Shown in pieces: positions 17,630 to 26,349 of a DNA stretch of 51,544 bases (the first letter of the stretch is position 1; each line of letters begins with the position of its first letter). The notes under the pieces were generated by a model. That model made no database searches and was not told where the DNA came from. It saw only the letters and a list, made by a program, of their open reading frames with translations. The stretch spans positions 1-51,544 of the forward strand of contig CAJXMN010000009.1 of NCBI GenBank assembly GCA_913056215.1. Direction: 5' to 3'. This DNA is from an uncultured Flavobacteriales bacterium. GTDB lineage: Bacteria > Bacteroidota > Bacteroidia > Flavobacteriales_D > Crocinitomicaceae. A program made the position numbers and the translations under genes.

Positions 17630-18334
17630 ATGAGTAAATCGTTAGAGGAATATCTTGAAGATCATTATGTACACCGCAGTAATTGGCTACGAGCGGCTGT
17701 ACTTGGAGCGAATGATGGTATTCTGTCTATGGCTAGTTTAACCGCTGGTGTTGCTGCAGCAAGTGTTTCTCGTGAAACGATCGTATTAGCTTCATTGGCA
17801 GGACTTGTCGCAGGAGCGTTGTCTATGGCTGCGGGAGAATATGTTTCTGTAAGCTCTCAAACAGATATTGAAGCAGCAGACATTAAAAGAGAAAAACAAG
17901 AACTTAAGGACAGTCCTGAAGAAGAACTTGATCTACTTACTCAGATCTATGAAAGTCGAGGGTTGAAACCTGAGACAGCACGTCAGGCAGCCATTGAAAT
18001 GACAGAGAAAGATCCTTTAGAGGCACATGTAAGAGATGAATTGGGGATCAATGCACAGAACAGCGCTAATCCAATTCAAGCTGCCCTGGCTTCATTTTTA
18101 GCTTTTGCTGTAGGTGGATTGCTGCCATTGTTAGTCGCTTTATTTGCACCTTTGGTTAATATGGAATATGTTATTTATGGATCATCCTTACTATTTCTGA
18201 TCATATTAGGTTATGTATCTGCAAAAGCAGGTGGAGCTAAGCCATTGAGGCCTATTCTCAGGCTTGTATTTTGGGGAACTGTAGCCATGGGTATTACTAT
18301 ACTTGTTGGTCACTTCTTTGGGGTGGAGGTTTAA
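17630..18334 (+). CDS. VIT1/CCC1 family transporter
   Basis: 234 residues, five membrane helices. Signature sequences of the family are RAAVLGANDGILSMASL and GALSMAAGEYVSVSSQ. The cytosolic Glu-rich helices between TM2 and TM3 (KREKQELKDSPEEELDLL, DPLEAHVRDELG) correspond to the metal-binding domain of VIT1. The family exports or stores Fe(II) or Mn(II) by proton antiport. Given the window's iron enzymes, iron or manganese balance is a reasonable role, but the metal is not determinable. Confidence 0.88.
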   Translation: MSKSLEEYLEDHYVHRSNWLRAAVLGANDGILSMASLTAGVAAASVSRETIVLASLAGLVAGALSMAAGEYVSVSSQTDIEAADIKREKQELKDSPEEELDLLTQIYESRGLKPETARQAAIEMTEKDPLEAHVRDELGINAQNSANPIQAALASFLAFAVGGLLPLLVALFAPLVNMEYVIYGSSLLFLIILGYVSAKAGGAKPLRPILRLVFWGTVAMGITILVGHFFGVEV

Positions 18335-18408
18335 AAAACCAGAATCATTTCGAAAGTTCTGGCAGGAAAAGGAGTGAACAATTTCCCCAATAACCTCGTT
18401 TTTATAAT

Positions 18409-19158
18409 ATGAGACAAGTATTTTTTATTTTCACTCTGCTTATTAGTCAGTCAATTCTATCCCAGCTGACTATAGACCTGGAAGGCTTCTATGCCTTTCA
18501 AGACTACAATGAAGTTCGGGTTCCAAATAAGACAGGAACAACCTTTGATCTAAATAGGGAATTCGAACTACAGCAACCCGCAATTGCTCCACGGTTAAGA
18601 GTAACGTATAAATTTGGAAAGAATAATCTAAGCGCACTTTTTGCACCACTGACAACTACCTATGAAGGTCTTGCTCCTCGTGATATTTTTTTCGAAGGTG
18701 TACAGTTTTACGAGGGAGAGTATATCTATGGTAAATACACCTTCAATAGTTACCGTTTGACATACAGGCGCGATCTTATTGATAATGAGAATTGGCTTTT
18801 CGGGATCGGTTTTACAGCAAAGATCAGAGATGCGGAAATAGCATTGGATACGGAAGGTGCTTACTCCTCAAAGTTGAATGTCGGATTTGTGCCTTTAATA
18901 CGATTGGTAGGGGCTTATAAACTTGATAAATGGCGTTTCTTTATTGAGGGAGATGGATTATTTGGAGGACCCGGAAGAGCCTTTGATGCTTTTGGTGGAG
19001 TCAGTTATGAAACAAAGGTTGGGAAAGATCAACCGTTGCAATTTAAAGCAGGTTATAGAATTGTTGAAGGCGGTGCAGATGTAGGGGAGGTGTATAACTT
19101 TACGGCATTTCATTTACTATCAGTAGGGGTTATATTGCCATTGGATTGGAGTAAATGA
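18409..19158 (+). CDS. Predicted outer membrane beta-barrel protein
   Basis: 249 residues with a signal peptide (FFIFTLLISQSILSQ) and alternating amphipathic strands ending in an aromatic-rich C-terminus. Examples are RLRVTYKFGKNNLSALFAP, YRLTYRRDLIDNENWLFGIGFTAKI and FHLLSVGVILPLDW. I do not recognise a named family. It lies 74 nt after the VIT transporter gene on the same strand and may or may not be co-transcribed. Confidence 0.7.
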   Translation: MRQVFFIFTLLISQSILSQLTIDLEGFYAFQDYNEVRVPNKTGTTFDLNREFELQQPAIAPRLRVTYKFGKNNLSALFAPLTTTYEGLAPRDIFFEGVQFYEGEYIYGKYTFNSYRLTYRRDLIDNENWLFGIGFTAKIRDAEIALDTEGAYSSKLNVGFVPLIRLVGAYKLDKWRFFIEGDGLFGGPGRAFDAFGGVSYETKVGKDQPLQFKAGYRIVEGGADVGEVYNFTAFHLLSVGVILPLDWSK

Positions 19159-19185
19159 TTAATATTGTTCCAATAATTGAGTAAA

Positions 19186-19464
19186 ATGAGCGAGCAACAA
19201 CCCAATAATCCACTTCATGGAGTAAAGTTAAAAGATGTCCTTGAGTATTTAGTCAAAGAGGTTGGATGGGAAGATATGGCCGATGAGGTTCCTGTTCGAT
19301 GTTTTCAATATGATCCATCCATTAAATCGAGTTTGGTTTTTTTGCGTAAAACTCCCTGGGCACGCCAAAGAACGGAAGCGTTATATTTGGAGGCGATTGA
19401 AAAAAGTCAAAGTGAACCAATCAATAAAGAAACTCATGGTAAATACAACAGGAGGAACAAATAA
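19186..19464 (+). CDS. VF530 family (DUF2132) DNA-binding protein
   Basis: 92 residues from the ATG at 19186; an in-frame TTG at 19177 would add three residues and is less likely. The family core is clear: NPLHGVKLKDVLEYLV, GWEDMADEVPVRCF and RKTPWARQRTEALYL. The fold is an HTH-like DNA-binding domain found widely in proteobacteria and Bacteroidota. The biological role is unknown. Confidence 0.85.
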   Translation: MSEQQPNNPLHGVKLKDVLEYLVKEVGWEDMADEVPVRCFQYDPSIKSSLVFLRKTPWARQRTEALYLEAIEKSQSEPINKETHGKYNRRNK

Positions 19465-19629
19465 GTCAGATTTTAATCCAAAAAAATTTATTGAACTCAG
19501 CAGGTTCGCTGTATCGCGTTAAGCTCGCAAGATCGATTCATGAATTTTCAGTGATGTAGGCAATACCAACAAATTCGCTATTTGACAATGATCTAGTAAT
19601 TTTCCATCTGTGAAAACTGTTTGCAAAAA

Positions 19630-19695
19630 GTCAGGGACTGATTTATATGCTACAGGCCAATCAGGATAACAAACAGCTTATATGCTCGGCCTGTT
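19630..19695. repeat. Short repeats in the 19465-19697 gap
   Basis: The convergent gap between the VF530 gene and the following barrel gene holds two copies of TTATATGCT and an inverted pair ACAGGCC / GGCCTGT with a loop of about 31 nt. The stem could act as a terminator between converging genes, but no T-run follows it. Confidence 0.35.
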
Positions 19696-19697
19696 CA

Positions 19698-20441
19698 CTA
19701 AAACAAGGATATACTTACTCCCATTGTAAGAGGAGTCAGTTGTGCACTATCACTATTCATAAATAGCGGGGAGAAAAAGTACGCTCCGTAAAAAGCCCAG
19801 TTCCGGATACCAATACGAATTGTAGCTCCATATCGCAAGGGATTGCTATCTGGGAATCCAAAAGTTTTGAGTACTTCCCGCTGACCATTTACAGTACGCG
19901 TGGCTTTTGTGAGCGCGTTTAACCGATATCCAATTTTACCACCGACCATTACTTTGAAGTGCTTGTAACCTTTCGTGCGAAAGCGCATTTCCAGCGGCAC
20001 CTCGACGTAGTTAGCAGCAAATTTAATACGTTCAGGTTCAGCGCCTGGCTCAAATGAGTTGATACTCGTCAAATCATTAGTGTAGTCGGACTGTAAATCG
20101 ATCTGAGATTTATTGCTGTAGTGACTGAACCCTACTCCCCAACCGAACGCTACGGTGTTTTTTTCAGTGATAATAACATCGAACATAAGTGCTGTATTGA
20201 ATCCGATGGAGTTCCAGGGACTTTGAAAATAATCACGATCACCATGCCAGTCGCAATAGGTGACATCAAAAATAACGCGATCATATTTTCTTAATTTTTC
20301 CTCTTCGTAGGGTTTTGCACCATTAAAATACCACCCGATCCCCGGTTTGTAACGCGAATAGAGTCCTTCTTCTTCCTCAAAATACTGGGAAAAAGACGAC
20401 TGAGTTATAAAAGGCAAGAACAAGATCAGTAAATAACGCAT
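19698..20441 (-). CDS. Outer membrane beta-barrel (PorT-like) protein
   Basis: 247 residues with a signal peptide (YLLILFLPFITQSSFSQ). Barrel strands are seen in FNTALMFDVIITEKNTVAFGWGVGFSHYSN, AANYVEVPLEMRFRTKG and MVGGKIGYRLN, with a C-terminal aromatic end (GVSISLF). The layout resembles PorT/outer-membrane-protein-beta-barrel families, including those linked to T9SS, but the assignment is by shape only. It follows galE by 6 nt and is co-transcribed. Confidence 0.72.
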   Translation of the reverse strand: MRYLLILFLPFITQSSFSQYFEEEEGLYSRYKPGIGWYFNGAKPYEEEKLRKYDRVIFDVTYCDWHGDRDYFQSPWNSIGFNTALMFDVIITEKNTVAFGWGVGFSHYSNKSQIDLQSDYTNDLTSINSFEPGAEPERIKFAANYVEVPLEMRFRTKGYKHFKVMVGGKIGYRLNALTKATRTVNGQREVLKTFGFPDSNPLRYGATIRIGIRNWAFYGAYFFSPLFMNSDSAQLTPLTMGVSISLF

Positions 20442-20447
20442 GAAGTT

Positions 20448-21473
20448 TTATTTTCGGTAATCGCTTATAAATTCTTGAAATTTCCACGAGGAACGGATGG
20501 CATCTTGAACGGTTAATTTAGTTTTCCATCCAAGCAAATCATTGGCCTTATTGGTATCAGCATAAATTTTTGGAATATCTCCATCTCTACGATCTCCGAT
20601 GTGATATTTTAAGTGTTTACCAGTGACCTCCTGGAAAAAATGTACCATCTCCATTACACTTGTACCTTTTCCTGTACCTACATTAAAGGTACTCATGTGT
20701 TCTTTAGATTTTGGTAAATATTTTAACGCAGCAACATGTGCTTCGGCCAAATCTACAACGTGAATATAGTCGCGTATACAAGTTCCGTCTTCAGTGTTGT
20801 AGTCGTCACCGTAAACCGTGAGTTCTTCGCGAAGTCCAATTGCTGTTTGTGTGATATAGGGTAATAAGTTGTTCGGTATGCCTTCCGGTTCTTCACCAAT
20901 TGTGCCTGAAGCATGAGCGCCAATTGGATTAAAATAGCGTAGCGCAACAGCTTTCGTATCAGGAACACTCGAAATGAATTGCTCAATCATTTCTTCGTTT
21001 ACCTTTTTAGTGAATCCGTAAGGTGAATTGTAAGAAACAGGACTATCTTCAGTGACCGGAATTTCATCAGGATCTCCATAAACAGTGCAACTCGAAGAAA
21101 AGACGAAATGTTTCACCTCATATTCTCGGACGAGCTCTAACATCGTAATCAAACTACTAAAATTATTGTCGAAATATTTTAAAGGATTTTTTACGGATTC
21201 ACCTACTGCTTTATAAGCCGCAAAATGGATTACACCATAAATGGGAAACTGGCTAAATATACCACTGAGCCGAGATTTTTCTTGACAGGAAATAGAGAAA
21301 TGGATTACTTCTTCTTTTAAAGTCTCTTCAAGCCGCTGGATGATATCACGGTTGGCATTGCGAAAGTCATCGATGATAATGGGATAAAATCCATTCTCCC
21401 TCAATGCAACTACCGTATGAGAACCGATGTAGCCCGCTCCGCCTGTAACGATAATATATTTTTTATCATCCAT
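20448..21473 (-). CDS. galE: UDP-glucose 4-epimerase
   Basis: 341 residues, the normal GalE length. The NAD-binding GxxGxxG is GGAGYIGSHT at the N-terminus. The catalytic triad is visible as SSSCTVYGDP (Ser region) and YGFTKK (Tyr-x3-Lys). It has ALRYFNPIGAH and the substrate segment KANDLLGWK near the C-terminus. It interconverts UDP-glucose and UDP-galactose for surface polysaccharides. A perfect -7 box lies 4 nt before the ATG, predicting a leaderless mRNA. Confidence 0.93.
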   Translation of the reverse strand: MDDKKYIIVTGGAGYIGSHTVVALRENGFYPIIIDDFRNANRDIIQRLEETLKEEVIHFSISCQEKSRLSGIFSQFPIYGVIHFAAYKAVGESVKNPLKYFDNNFSSLITMLELVREYEVKHFVFSSSCTVYGDPDEIPVTEDSPVSYNSPYGFTKKVNEEMIEQFISSVPDTKAVALRYFNPIGAHASGTIGEEPEGIPNNLLPYITQTAIGLREELTVYGDDYNTEDGTCIRDYIHVVDLAEAHVAALKYLPKSKEHMSTFNVGTGKGTSVMEMVHFFQEVTGKHLKYHIGDRRDGDIPKIYADTNKANDLLGWKTKLTVQDAIRSSWKFQEFISDYRK

Positions 21474-21477
21474 ACCT

Positions 21478-21485
21478 CAAAAATA
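21478..21485 (-). promoter_or_regulatory. -7 box 4 nt before galE
   Basis: Reverse strand TATTTTTG, then 4 nt (AGGT), then ATG. If transcription starts at the usual distance, the transcript begins at or next to the start codon. Confidence 0.6.
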
Positions 21486-21651
21486 GGGAATCCGACGCTA
21501 TTAGCTGTACGAATCGACAATTAATCAGTTCGTTGGTTGATTTAGAATTGTATATATTAGATGGACTAAGAAAATTCAAGAGCGTAGAAGGCAGAATCAA
21601 TAAACGTGATCGATAATCTGAGGTAACAGCATGCTCAGACTTAATTTTTCA

Positions 21652-21659
21652 TATATTTG
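21652..21659 (+). promoter_or_regulatory. -7 box abutting a small membrane protein gene
   Basis: TATATTTG directly followed by ATG at 21660. If active, transcription would start inside the first codons, which favours the in-frame ATG at 21717 as the true start. Confidence 0.45.
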
Positions 21660-21863
21660 ATGGTCTTGGAGAACTTTGATTTCAAAAGATACCAGTCTTT
21701 CAGAAAAAGCAGGAAGATGATTGTTCGATTCATCATCTATGGAGTCGTTATTTTGCTGTTGTTATATCTGATGATGTACAAAGGAGAGGAAAAACAACAA
21801 AACAAAAAGCTTGAACAAATCGAACTGGATGTCAAAAACATCAATGATGGAGGCGATAGTTGA
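21660..21863 (+). CDS. Small single-pass membrane protein
   Basis: 67 residues from the first ATG, or 48 from the ATG at 21717. The latter is preceded by AGGAAG and fits better with the overlapping -7 box. It has one hydrophobic helix (FIIYGVVILLLLYLMM) followed by a Lys/Glu-rich tail that may form a short coiled coil (EEKQQNKKLEQIELDVKNI). I cannot name it. It precedes tadA by 60 nt. Confidence 0.6.
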   Translation: MVLENFDFKRYQSFRKSRKMIVRFIIYGVVILLLLYLMMYKGEEKQQNKKLEQIELDVKNINDGGDS

Positions 21864-21911
21864 TCCTTTACAGAGAAGGTTTTTGCTGGCTAGGGAATCG
21901 GATAGAATTCA

Positions 21912-21919
21912 TAACTTTG
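21912..21919 (+). promoter_or_regulatory. -7 box 4 nt before tadA
   Basis: TAACTTTG followed by GAAC and the ATG at 21924, the same 4 nt spacing as at galE, hemW and the PKD gene. Confidence 0.6.
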
Positions 21920-21923
21920 GAAC

Positions 21924-22364
21924 ATGATTAAACCTTTTGATGATGCTTATTTCATGCGACAAGCGCTTAAAGAAGCACAGATTGCTTATGAGAAAGATGA
22001 AGTGCCTGTAGGGGCTGTTGTGGTTGCTAATGATCAGATTATTGCACGCGGGCACAATCTTACTGAGCAGTTAAACGATGTTACCGCACATGCAGAAATG
22101 TTGAGTATTACGGCTGCAGCAGAACATCTAGGAGGTAAGTACTTGAAAGATTGTGCACTTTATGTGACGTTGGAACCGTGTGTGATGTGTGCGGGTGCCC
22201 TTAATTGGTCGCAAATTTCAAAGTTGGTCTACGGCGCAAGGGATGAGAAGCGTGGAGCGCTGCAGTACGAAAACTTGTTTCACAGAAAAACAGCTATTGT
22301 AGGTGGTGTTTTGGCTGAAGAGAGTGCAGCTCTTGTAAAAACATTCTTCCAACGCAAAAGGTGA
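21924..22364 (+). CDS. tadA: tRNA-specific adenosine deaminase
   Basis: 146 residues of the cytidine/deoxycytidylate deaminase fold. The zinc site is complete: HAEM (zinc His and catalytic Glu) and PCVMCAGA (two zinc Cys). The N-terminus EVPVGAVVV and the C-terminal GARDEKRGA loop fit TadA, which deaminates A34 to inosine in tRNA-Arg(ACG). It has a leaderless-type promoter. Confidence 0.9.
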   Translation: MIKPFDDAYFMRQALKEAQIAYEKDEVPVGAVVVANDQIIARGHNLTEQLNDVTAHAEMLSITAAAEHLGGKYLKDCALYVTLEPCVMCAGALNWSQISKLVYGARDEKRGALQYENLFHRKTAIVGGVLAEESAALVKTFFQRKR

Positions 22365-22399
22365 GTACTTTACAATCTTATTTGGTAGTAACCACTTCG

Positions 22400-23623
22400 C
22401 TAACTGTGGTGCAATGACGCTTCATCTAAGTTTTCTACAATTATTTTGACTTGATTTCCTTTAGAATGCTTACTAGCATTTAGATGTACAATTATTCTTG
22501 GAAATAGCAGTTGCATCATCTCAACAGCTTTGTTTAGCCTTTGGTCGCTTTTCGTGTGCCCTTCGGAATGCTCTAAATAAGTCATGGCAATTGCATGACC
22601 TTCAAGAGCGTATCTAATGGCTATATTTCTTAAGTGATCACTGCTTTGAGCCGTGTTTTCTAGGAGAATAAGCAAGGTCATTCCAATTTGGAGAATAGAT
22701 GCTGTCGGTATAAAATCAACACTGTAGTCAACGGAATAGTCAATGGATGATTGAAGGTTTTTTGATGCTAAGTAGCGTTGGGTTGTTTCATGAAGGAAAA
22801 ATCCAGCGTCCACGTCTTCTATCGGTGATTGTATGGAAATAACGGCTGATAGAATTGCGAAGTAATGATTGAATTGTTCATATTGCTCTTCCCTGTTAAA
22901 GTGGTGAGTATTTTTTTGCAATCGAATGAAAAAGTGATGTTGTTCCTCAAAATATTGTTGTAATTGGCTGCGCTGTCTTTTCTCCTCCCGATTTGATTTA
23001 GATTCATTTAGCTTGAGTTGTTTTGCTTTTAAAGCAAACATTTTTTCGTTTCCTGTGACTGCTTCGTGATAGATAAGCGCCATTGCGACGAGCAAAGTAA
23101 AAGCCATGCTTATTTCCAGCACTAATAAAGGTACCATTTCCACTATTTGTGGTGCGACGCGTTGTGCTTCTTCCTCGAGCAGGTAAACAATCCAGTAGAT
23201 ATACCCTAAAAAACTAATGGCCGATACAATTATTCCCCAAACGCGCCCCAGATTATAAAAAGCATATAAAACAACAATTAGCAACCAGAGAGGGGCGCCT
23301 ATATGAAGTACTTCTGTATTCAAGAATAAATTTCCAAATGCTACGCCCCAACCAAAAACCACAAATACTAATGCCGTGGTGGTGATCGTTTTTCCAAATT
23401 TAAGGGAGATCAACATGAGGCCACTAAAAGCCAGTCCTGAGAAAACAGGGATCCGCAAAATAGCTGAATTTGATGTTAGTAAAGTGGGGAAGAGCGCAAT
23501 CAAAAAACCGATAGAAGTGAGCAGGGCAAAGTAAAAGTTTGCGTTAATTTTAACGCGATCGTGATAATTCTTTGTATTACCCAGCTGTTTTCCAATAAAA
23601 AAGGACTTTAACCGTTCCCACAT
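22400..23623 (-). CDS. Multi-pass membrane protein with degenerate kinase-like C-terminal half
   Basis: 407 residues. The N-terminal half has about six hydrophobic helices (roughly 30-200). A charged coiled coil follows (KAKQLKLNESKSNREEKRQRSQLQQYFEE in DNA near 22960-23050). The C-terminal region ends in a segment resembling an HATPase N-box region (IGMTLLILLENTAQSSDHLR), which compares with LLxxLLENAxxHs. The G1 and G2 ATP-lid motifs (DxGxG, GxGxG) are not seen. It resembles a histidine kinase that has lost nucleotide binding, but the match is weak. It sits 14 nt after a barrel gene in the kmo operon. Confidence 0.6.
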   Translation of the reverse strand: MWERLKSFFIGKQLGNTKNYHDRVKINANFYFALLTSIGFLIALFPTLLTSNSAILRIPVFSGLAFSGLMLISLKFGKTITTTALVFVVFGWGVAFGNLFLNTEVLHIGAPLWLLIVVLYAFYNLGRVWGIIVSAISFLGYIYWIVYLLEEEAQRVAPQIVEMVPLLVLEISMAFTLLVAMALIYHEAVTGNEKMFALKAKQLKLNESKSNREEKRQRSQLQQYFEEQHHFFIRLQKNTHHFNREEQYEQFNHYFAILSAVISIQSPIEDVDAGFFLHETTQRYLASKNLQSSIDYSVDYSVDFIPTASILQIGMTLLILLENTAQSSDHLRNIAIRYALEGHAIAMTYLEHSEGHTKSDQRLNKAVEMMQLLFPRIIVHLNASKHSKGNQVKIIVENLDEASLHHS

Positions 23624-23637
23624 GTCAATTGAGGTGC

Positions 23638-24531
23638 TTATTGGTTTTGATATTGTTTGGAGCGTTCACGATCTTTTTCGTTGACTTCTACAGGAGGGCA
23701 ATCATTGGGATCTTTTTTGAATAACCAAACAAATTTTAACTTGAATAACGCGGGAAAATACTTTCCAGAAAACCAGTGTATGGCAGGGGTTCCTCCTCTC
23801 CATTCATGAGCACCCAATACAGGAACGCGCACACCAGGGATAAAGAAAAAACCTTTATCGACGCGCGGTTTGATTCCAAAACCGAAATCATAGTGAAGTT
23901 GAACGAGCAAATCGCCCTGAAATTGTTGCTCCATGGGTGAAGGATACCCGTCATAGCTTTTGTTTTTCCCAACGAGTCCGTAGTCGCCATTAACTCCTAT
24001 TGCGTTATCTAAAAAGAGGTGTGGATTCATTTGAAAAACGCTGTGCACACTGAAACGTCCATATAGATAACCATTGTAAAACTTTCCTTCTCCTTCGACA
24101 TTTCCCACAAGTGAGTCACGGCTATCGTAAACATCGGCAGAGAATAAATCTCTACCTCCCAGGTGCTTATATCCAATCCCCCAATCGTAATAATGAATAA
24201 GTTTACGCGGTTTTCGGGTGATGTGTGTCATTCCTATTTCAGCGAAAACACCTATTCTCCCTCGAGTTTCGTGGGTATAGTGCAGCGACGAATCTCCAGC
24301 GGTAGACAAAACGCCTTCGTTGGTTGATGGTGAAGTAAATGTATAAGTGGGCCCGAATGAAAATTGCAGACCATGTTTGGAATAATCCCCCGTTACCCAA
24401 CGGTAAAGTGGTTTGTGAATGCGTTGGTTGCCGTAAAACTGCTTCTTAGAATTTTTAGGTTCATATTGCCCTGATAAATCAGGAGTCAGTAAGCAGAAAA
24501 AAGCAAAAAGTAGGATTATATGGCGTATCAT
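23638..24531 (-). CDS. Predicted outer membrane protein of the kmo operon
   Basis: 297 residues with a signal peptide (IILLFAFFCLLTPDLSGQ) and barrel-like strands (GLQFSFGPTYTF, GRIGVFAEIGMTH, YDWGIGYKHLGG, LLVQLHYDFGFGIKP). The C-terminus is short and charged (NEKDRERSKQYQNQ). I do not recognise the family. It starts 4 nt after kmo and is followed after 14 nt by the kinase-like membrane protein, so all three genes should share a transcript. Confidence 0.65.
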   Translation of the reverse strand: MIRHIILLFAFFCLLTPDLSGQYEPKNSKKQFYGNQRIHKPLYRWVTGDYSKHGLQFSFGPTYTFTSPSTNEGVLSTAGDSSLHYTHETRGRIGVFAEIGMTHITRKPRKLIHYYDWGIGYKHLGGRDLFSADVYDSRDSLVGNVEGEGKFYNGYLYGRFSVHSVFQMNPHLFLDNAIGVNGDYGLVGKNKSYDGYPSPMEQQFQGDLLVQLHYDFGFGIKPRVDKGFFFIPGVRVPVLGAHEWRGGTPAIHWFSGKYFPALFKLKFVWLFKKDPNDCPPVEVNEKDRERSKQYQNQ

Positions 24532-24535
24532 ACTA

Positions 24536-25876
24536 CTAAACTAATGATTTTATTTTTTCCATCACAACTTCATCATCCCACCGCTCGTAAATGTTTTTCA
24601 TTTCCATGACCTGATCCATAATTTTGGCTTGTCGCTTTCCAGCCTCAAGCGCTTTGGAATACCGAATATGGCTAAATGTTACCTGAGAATACATGGGCAT
24701 CCATAGGTCTGGGTGTAAGTCACTAAACTTGCGTTCAATCTTTTTGCGCAGCAAGAAATCTTCATCCCCTGCAAGATCGCGCATCTCAATGTAGTTGTAA
24801 AGTGCTAAATCCGCAATGGCGTTGGCATCGGGAACACGCTTATTACTGTAATCTTCAAATAATTTGAGCATGTCTTCGGATTGCTCGTCATACATTTCAG
24901 AAAACACTGCGGTATCCTCAAAGCCTGAATTCATACCTTGTCCGTAAAACGGAACGATAGCATGAGCTGCATCACCTAAGAGCAATACCTTGTCTTCATA
25001 GTTCCATGGATTGCAGCGAATCGTGACAAGCGAAGACGTCGGATTTTCAAAATAATCAGTTTCTAAAGTAGGCATATGGGGAACAGCATCAGGGAAGGTC
25101 TCGTTAAAAAATTGCTTCACATCAGCTTTTGTTTTGATGCTTTCAAAAGAAGTAGCTCCTTTCATGGGGAAGAACAGCGTAACTGTAAAACTACCGTCTA
25201 GATTCGGAAGTGCGATTAACATAAATTTCCCCCGGGGCCAGATATGTAAGCAGTTTTTGTCAATACGGTGTGAACCATCTTTATTTGGAGGAATGACCAA
25301 TTCTTTATAGCCGTGCGACAAATAATCTTGTGAATAATTGAACATTGATGTTTTTTGTAGTCGACCGCGAACGGCAGAAAAGGCACCATCAGTTCCAAAA
25401 ATATGATCGTAACTGTAATTAAGTTCTTTATTAATTTGGGTATCTTCAAAGAAGATTGTGTTTTCTTCGAGATTAATATCCAAGCATTTATGGTTGAATC
25501 GATAGTGAATATCTTCATAATCATCAGCCAGGTTCATCAATTGTTGGTTCAATCCTCCGCGTGAAACCGAATAAATGGCTTCGTCATCTTTACCGTAAGG
25601 TTGATAAGTAAGATTTCCCTCCTTGTCGTGCATCTTTCGTCCGTACATCGGGATGGAAATAGAGCGAATATCGTCCGCAATACCTGCTTTCTCCAAGGCA
25701 TTAAAACCACGATGAGAAAGTGCCAAATTAATCGAACGACCACCGATTACTTCGGCTTTGCGCAAGTCTGGGCGACGCTCAAAAACATCGACATGCATTC
25801 CTTTTTTGGCCAGTAAAATAGCGTGAAGACTTCCTACGAGTCCCGCTCCAACAACAGCTACATTTTTTTTCTCCAT
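24536..25876 (-). CDS. kmo: Kynurenine 3-monooxygenase
   Basis: 446 residues from the ATG at 25876; an in-frame TTG at 25900 would add eight residues and was rejected. It is an FAD-dependent aromatic hydroxylase with the N-terminal Rossmann motif VAVVGAGLVGSLHAILLAKKG, a middle INLALSHRGFNALEKAG segment and the second FAD motif LLGDAAHAIVPFYGQGMN. These fit the KMO family (hydroxylation of L-kynurenine to 3-hydroxykynurenine with NADPH). It acts after the tryptophan dioxygenase encoded 15 kb away. Kynureninase and formamidase are not in the window. Confidence 0.92.
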   Translation of the reverse strand: MEKKNVAVVGAGLVGSLHAILLAKKGMHVDVFERRPDLRKAEVIGGRSINLALSHRGFNALEKAGIADDIRSISIPMYGRKMHDKEGNLTYQPYGKDDEAIYSVSRGGLNQQLMNLADDYEDIHYRFNHKCLDINLEENTIFFEDTQINKELNYSYDHIFGTDGAFSAVRGRLQKTSMFNYSQDYLSHGYKELVIPPNKDGSHRIDKNCLHIWPRGKFMLIALPNLDGSFTVTLFFPMKGATSFESIKTKADVKQFFNETFPDAVPHMPTLETDYFENPTSSLVTIRCNPWNYEDKVLLLGDAAHAIVPFYGQGMNSGFEDTAVFSEMYDEQSEDMLKLFEDYSNKRVPDANAIADLALYNYIEMRDLAGDEDFLLRKKIERKFSDLHPDLWMPMYSQVTFSHIRYSKALEAGKRQAKIMDQVMEMKNIYERWDDEVVMEKIKSLV

Positions 25877-26061
25877 GATTTTAATTTGATACTTCAACAA
25901 CAGATAATACCTGATGTTTCAAAACATTCAAAAATAATGAAAGTTCGACACATATACGATGATCAATTACTGCGTATTGAAAAACCTGACTTTTATCATT
26001 GCGACCGTCGAAGTAACCCTTTTATTTCTCGAAAACGCACAGTCCATGCCACGTGTTCACT

Positions 26062-26271
26062 TCACTTCCGCCAATTGCGTCGAAATTCAGTATCAAAATA
26101 GGTGTTGTGCTTTCGTTTGGCTTTCTTTTTTTTATGAAAAATGGCCATCATTCGCCACAATACGAGCCCGAGGATGAGCACACCAAAAACTTGAACGAGC
26201 AATTCAATGTACTCCGCTTCATTATTGAGAATACCTGAAAATCTCCGTTGTATGAGGTGCTGTACTTTCAT
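26062..26271 (-). CDS. Small single-pass membrane protein (hypothetical)
   Basis: 69 residues with one hydrophobic helix (ELLVQVFGVLILGLVLWRMM) and a very basic tail (FHKKKKAKRKH). It has a perfect -7 box (TAACTTTG) 7 nt before the ATG. The opposite strand at this site also has open frames, but those proteins look random. The gene is the left half of a divergent pair with the potassium channel. Its function is unknown. Confidence 0.55.
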   Translation of the reverse strand: MKVQHLIQRRFSGILNNEAEYIELLVQVFGVLILGLVLWRMMAIFHKKKKAKRKHNTYFDTEFRRNWRK

Positions 26272-26278
26272 CCTAACG

Positions 26279-26286
26279 CAAAGTTA
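26279..26286 (-). promoter_or_regulatory. -7 box for the small membrane protein gene
   Basis: Reverse strand TAACTTTG, 7 nt before the ATG at 26271. Confidence 0.45.
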
Positions 26287-26324
26287 AGACATATTTCTGT
26301 ATTTCCATATTCGATAAAAAACAA

Positions 26325-26332
26325 TACATTTG
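26325..26332 (+). promoter_or_regulatory. -7 box for the potassium channel gene
   Basis: TACATTTG, 17 nt before the ATG at 26350. This supports that ATG over an upstream in-frame start at 26248. Confidence 0.55.
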
Positions 26333-26349
26333 AAACACCTAGAAGTACA

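Noticed and set aside
22680-22750. Repeated SVDYSVDY in the kinase-like protein as a functional repeat
   Set aside because: Only a two-unit duplication of three codons; no structural meaning is evident.
25823-26238. Plus-strand frames between kmo and the channel gene
   Set aside because: Composition is random-like (many Cys, His, Arg, Phe) and there is no start signal; the minus-strand 69-residue frame explains the region better.
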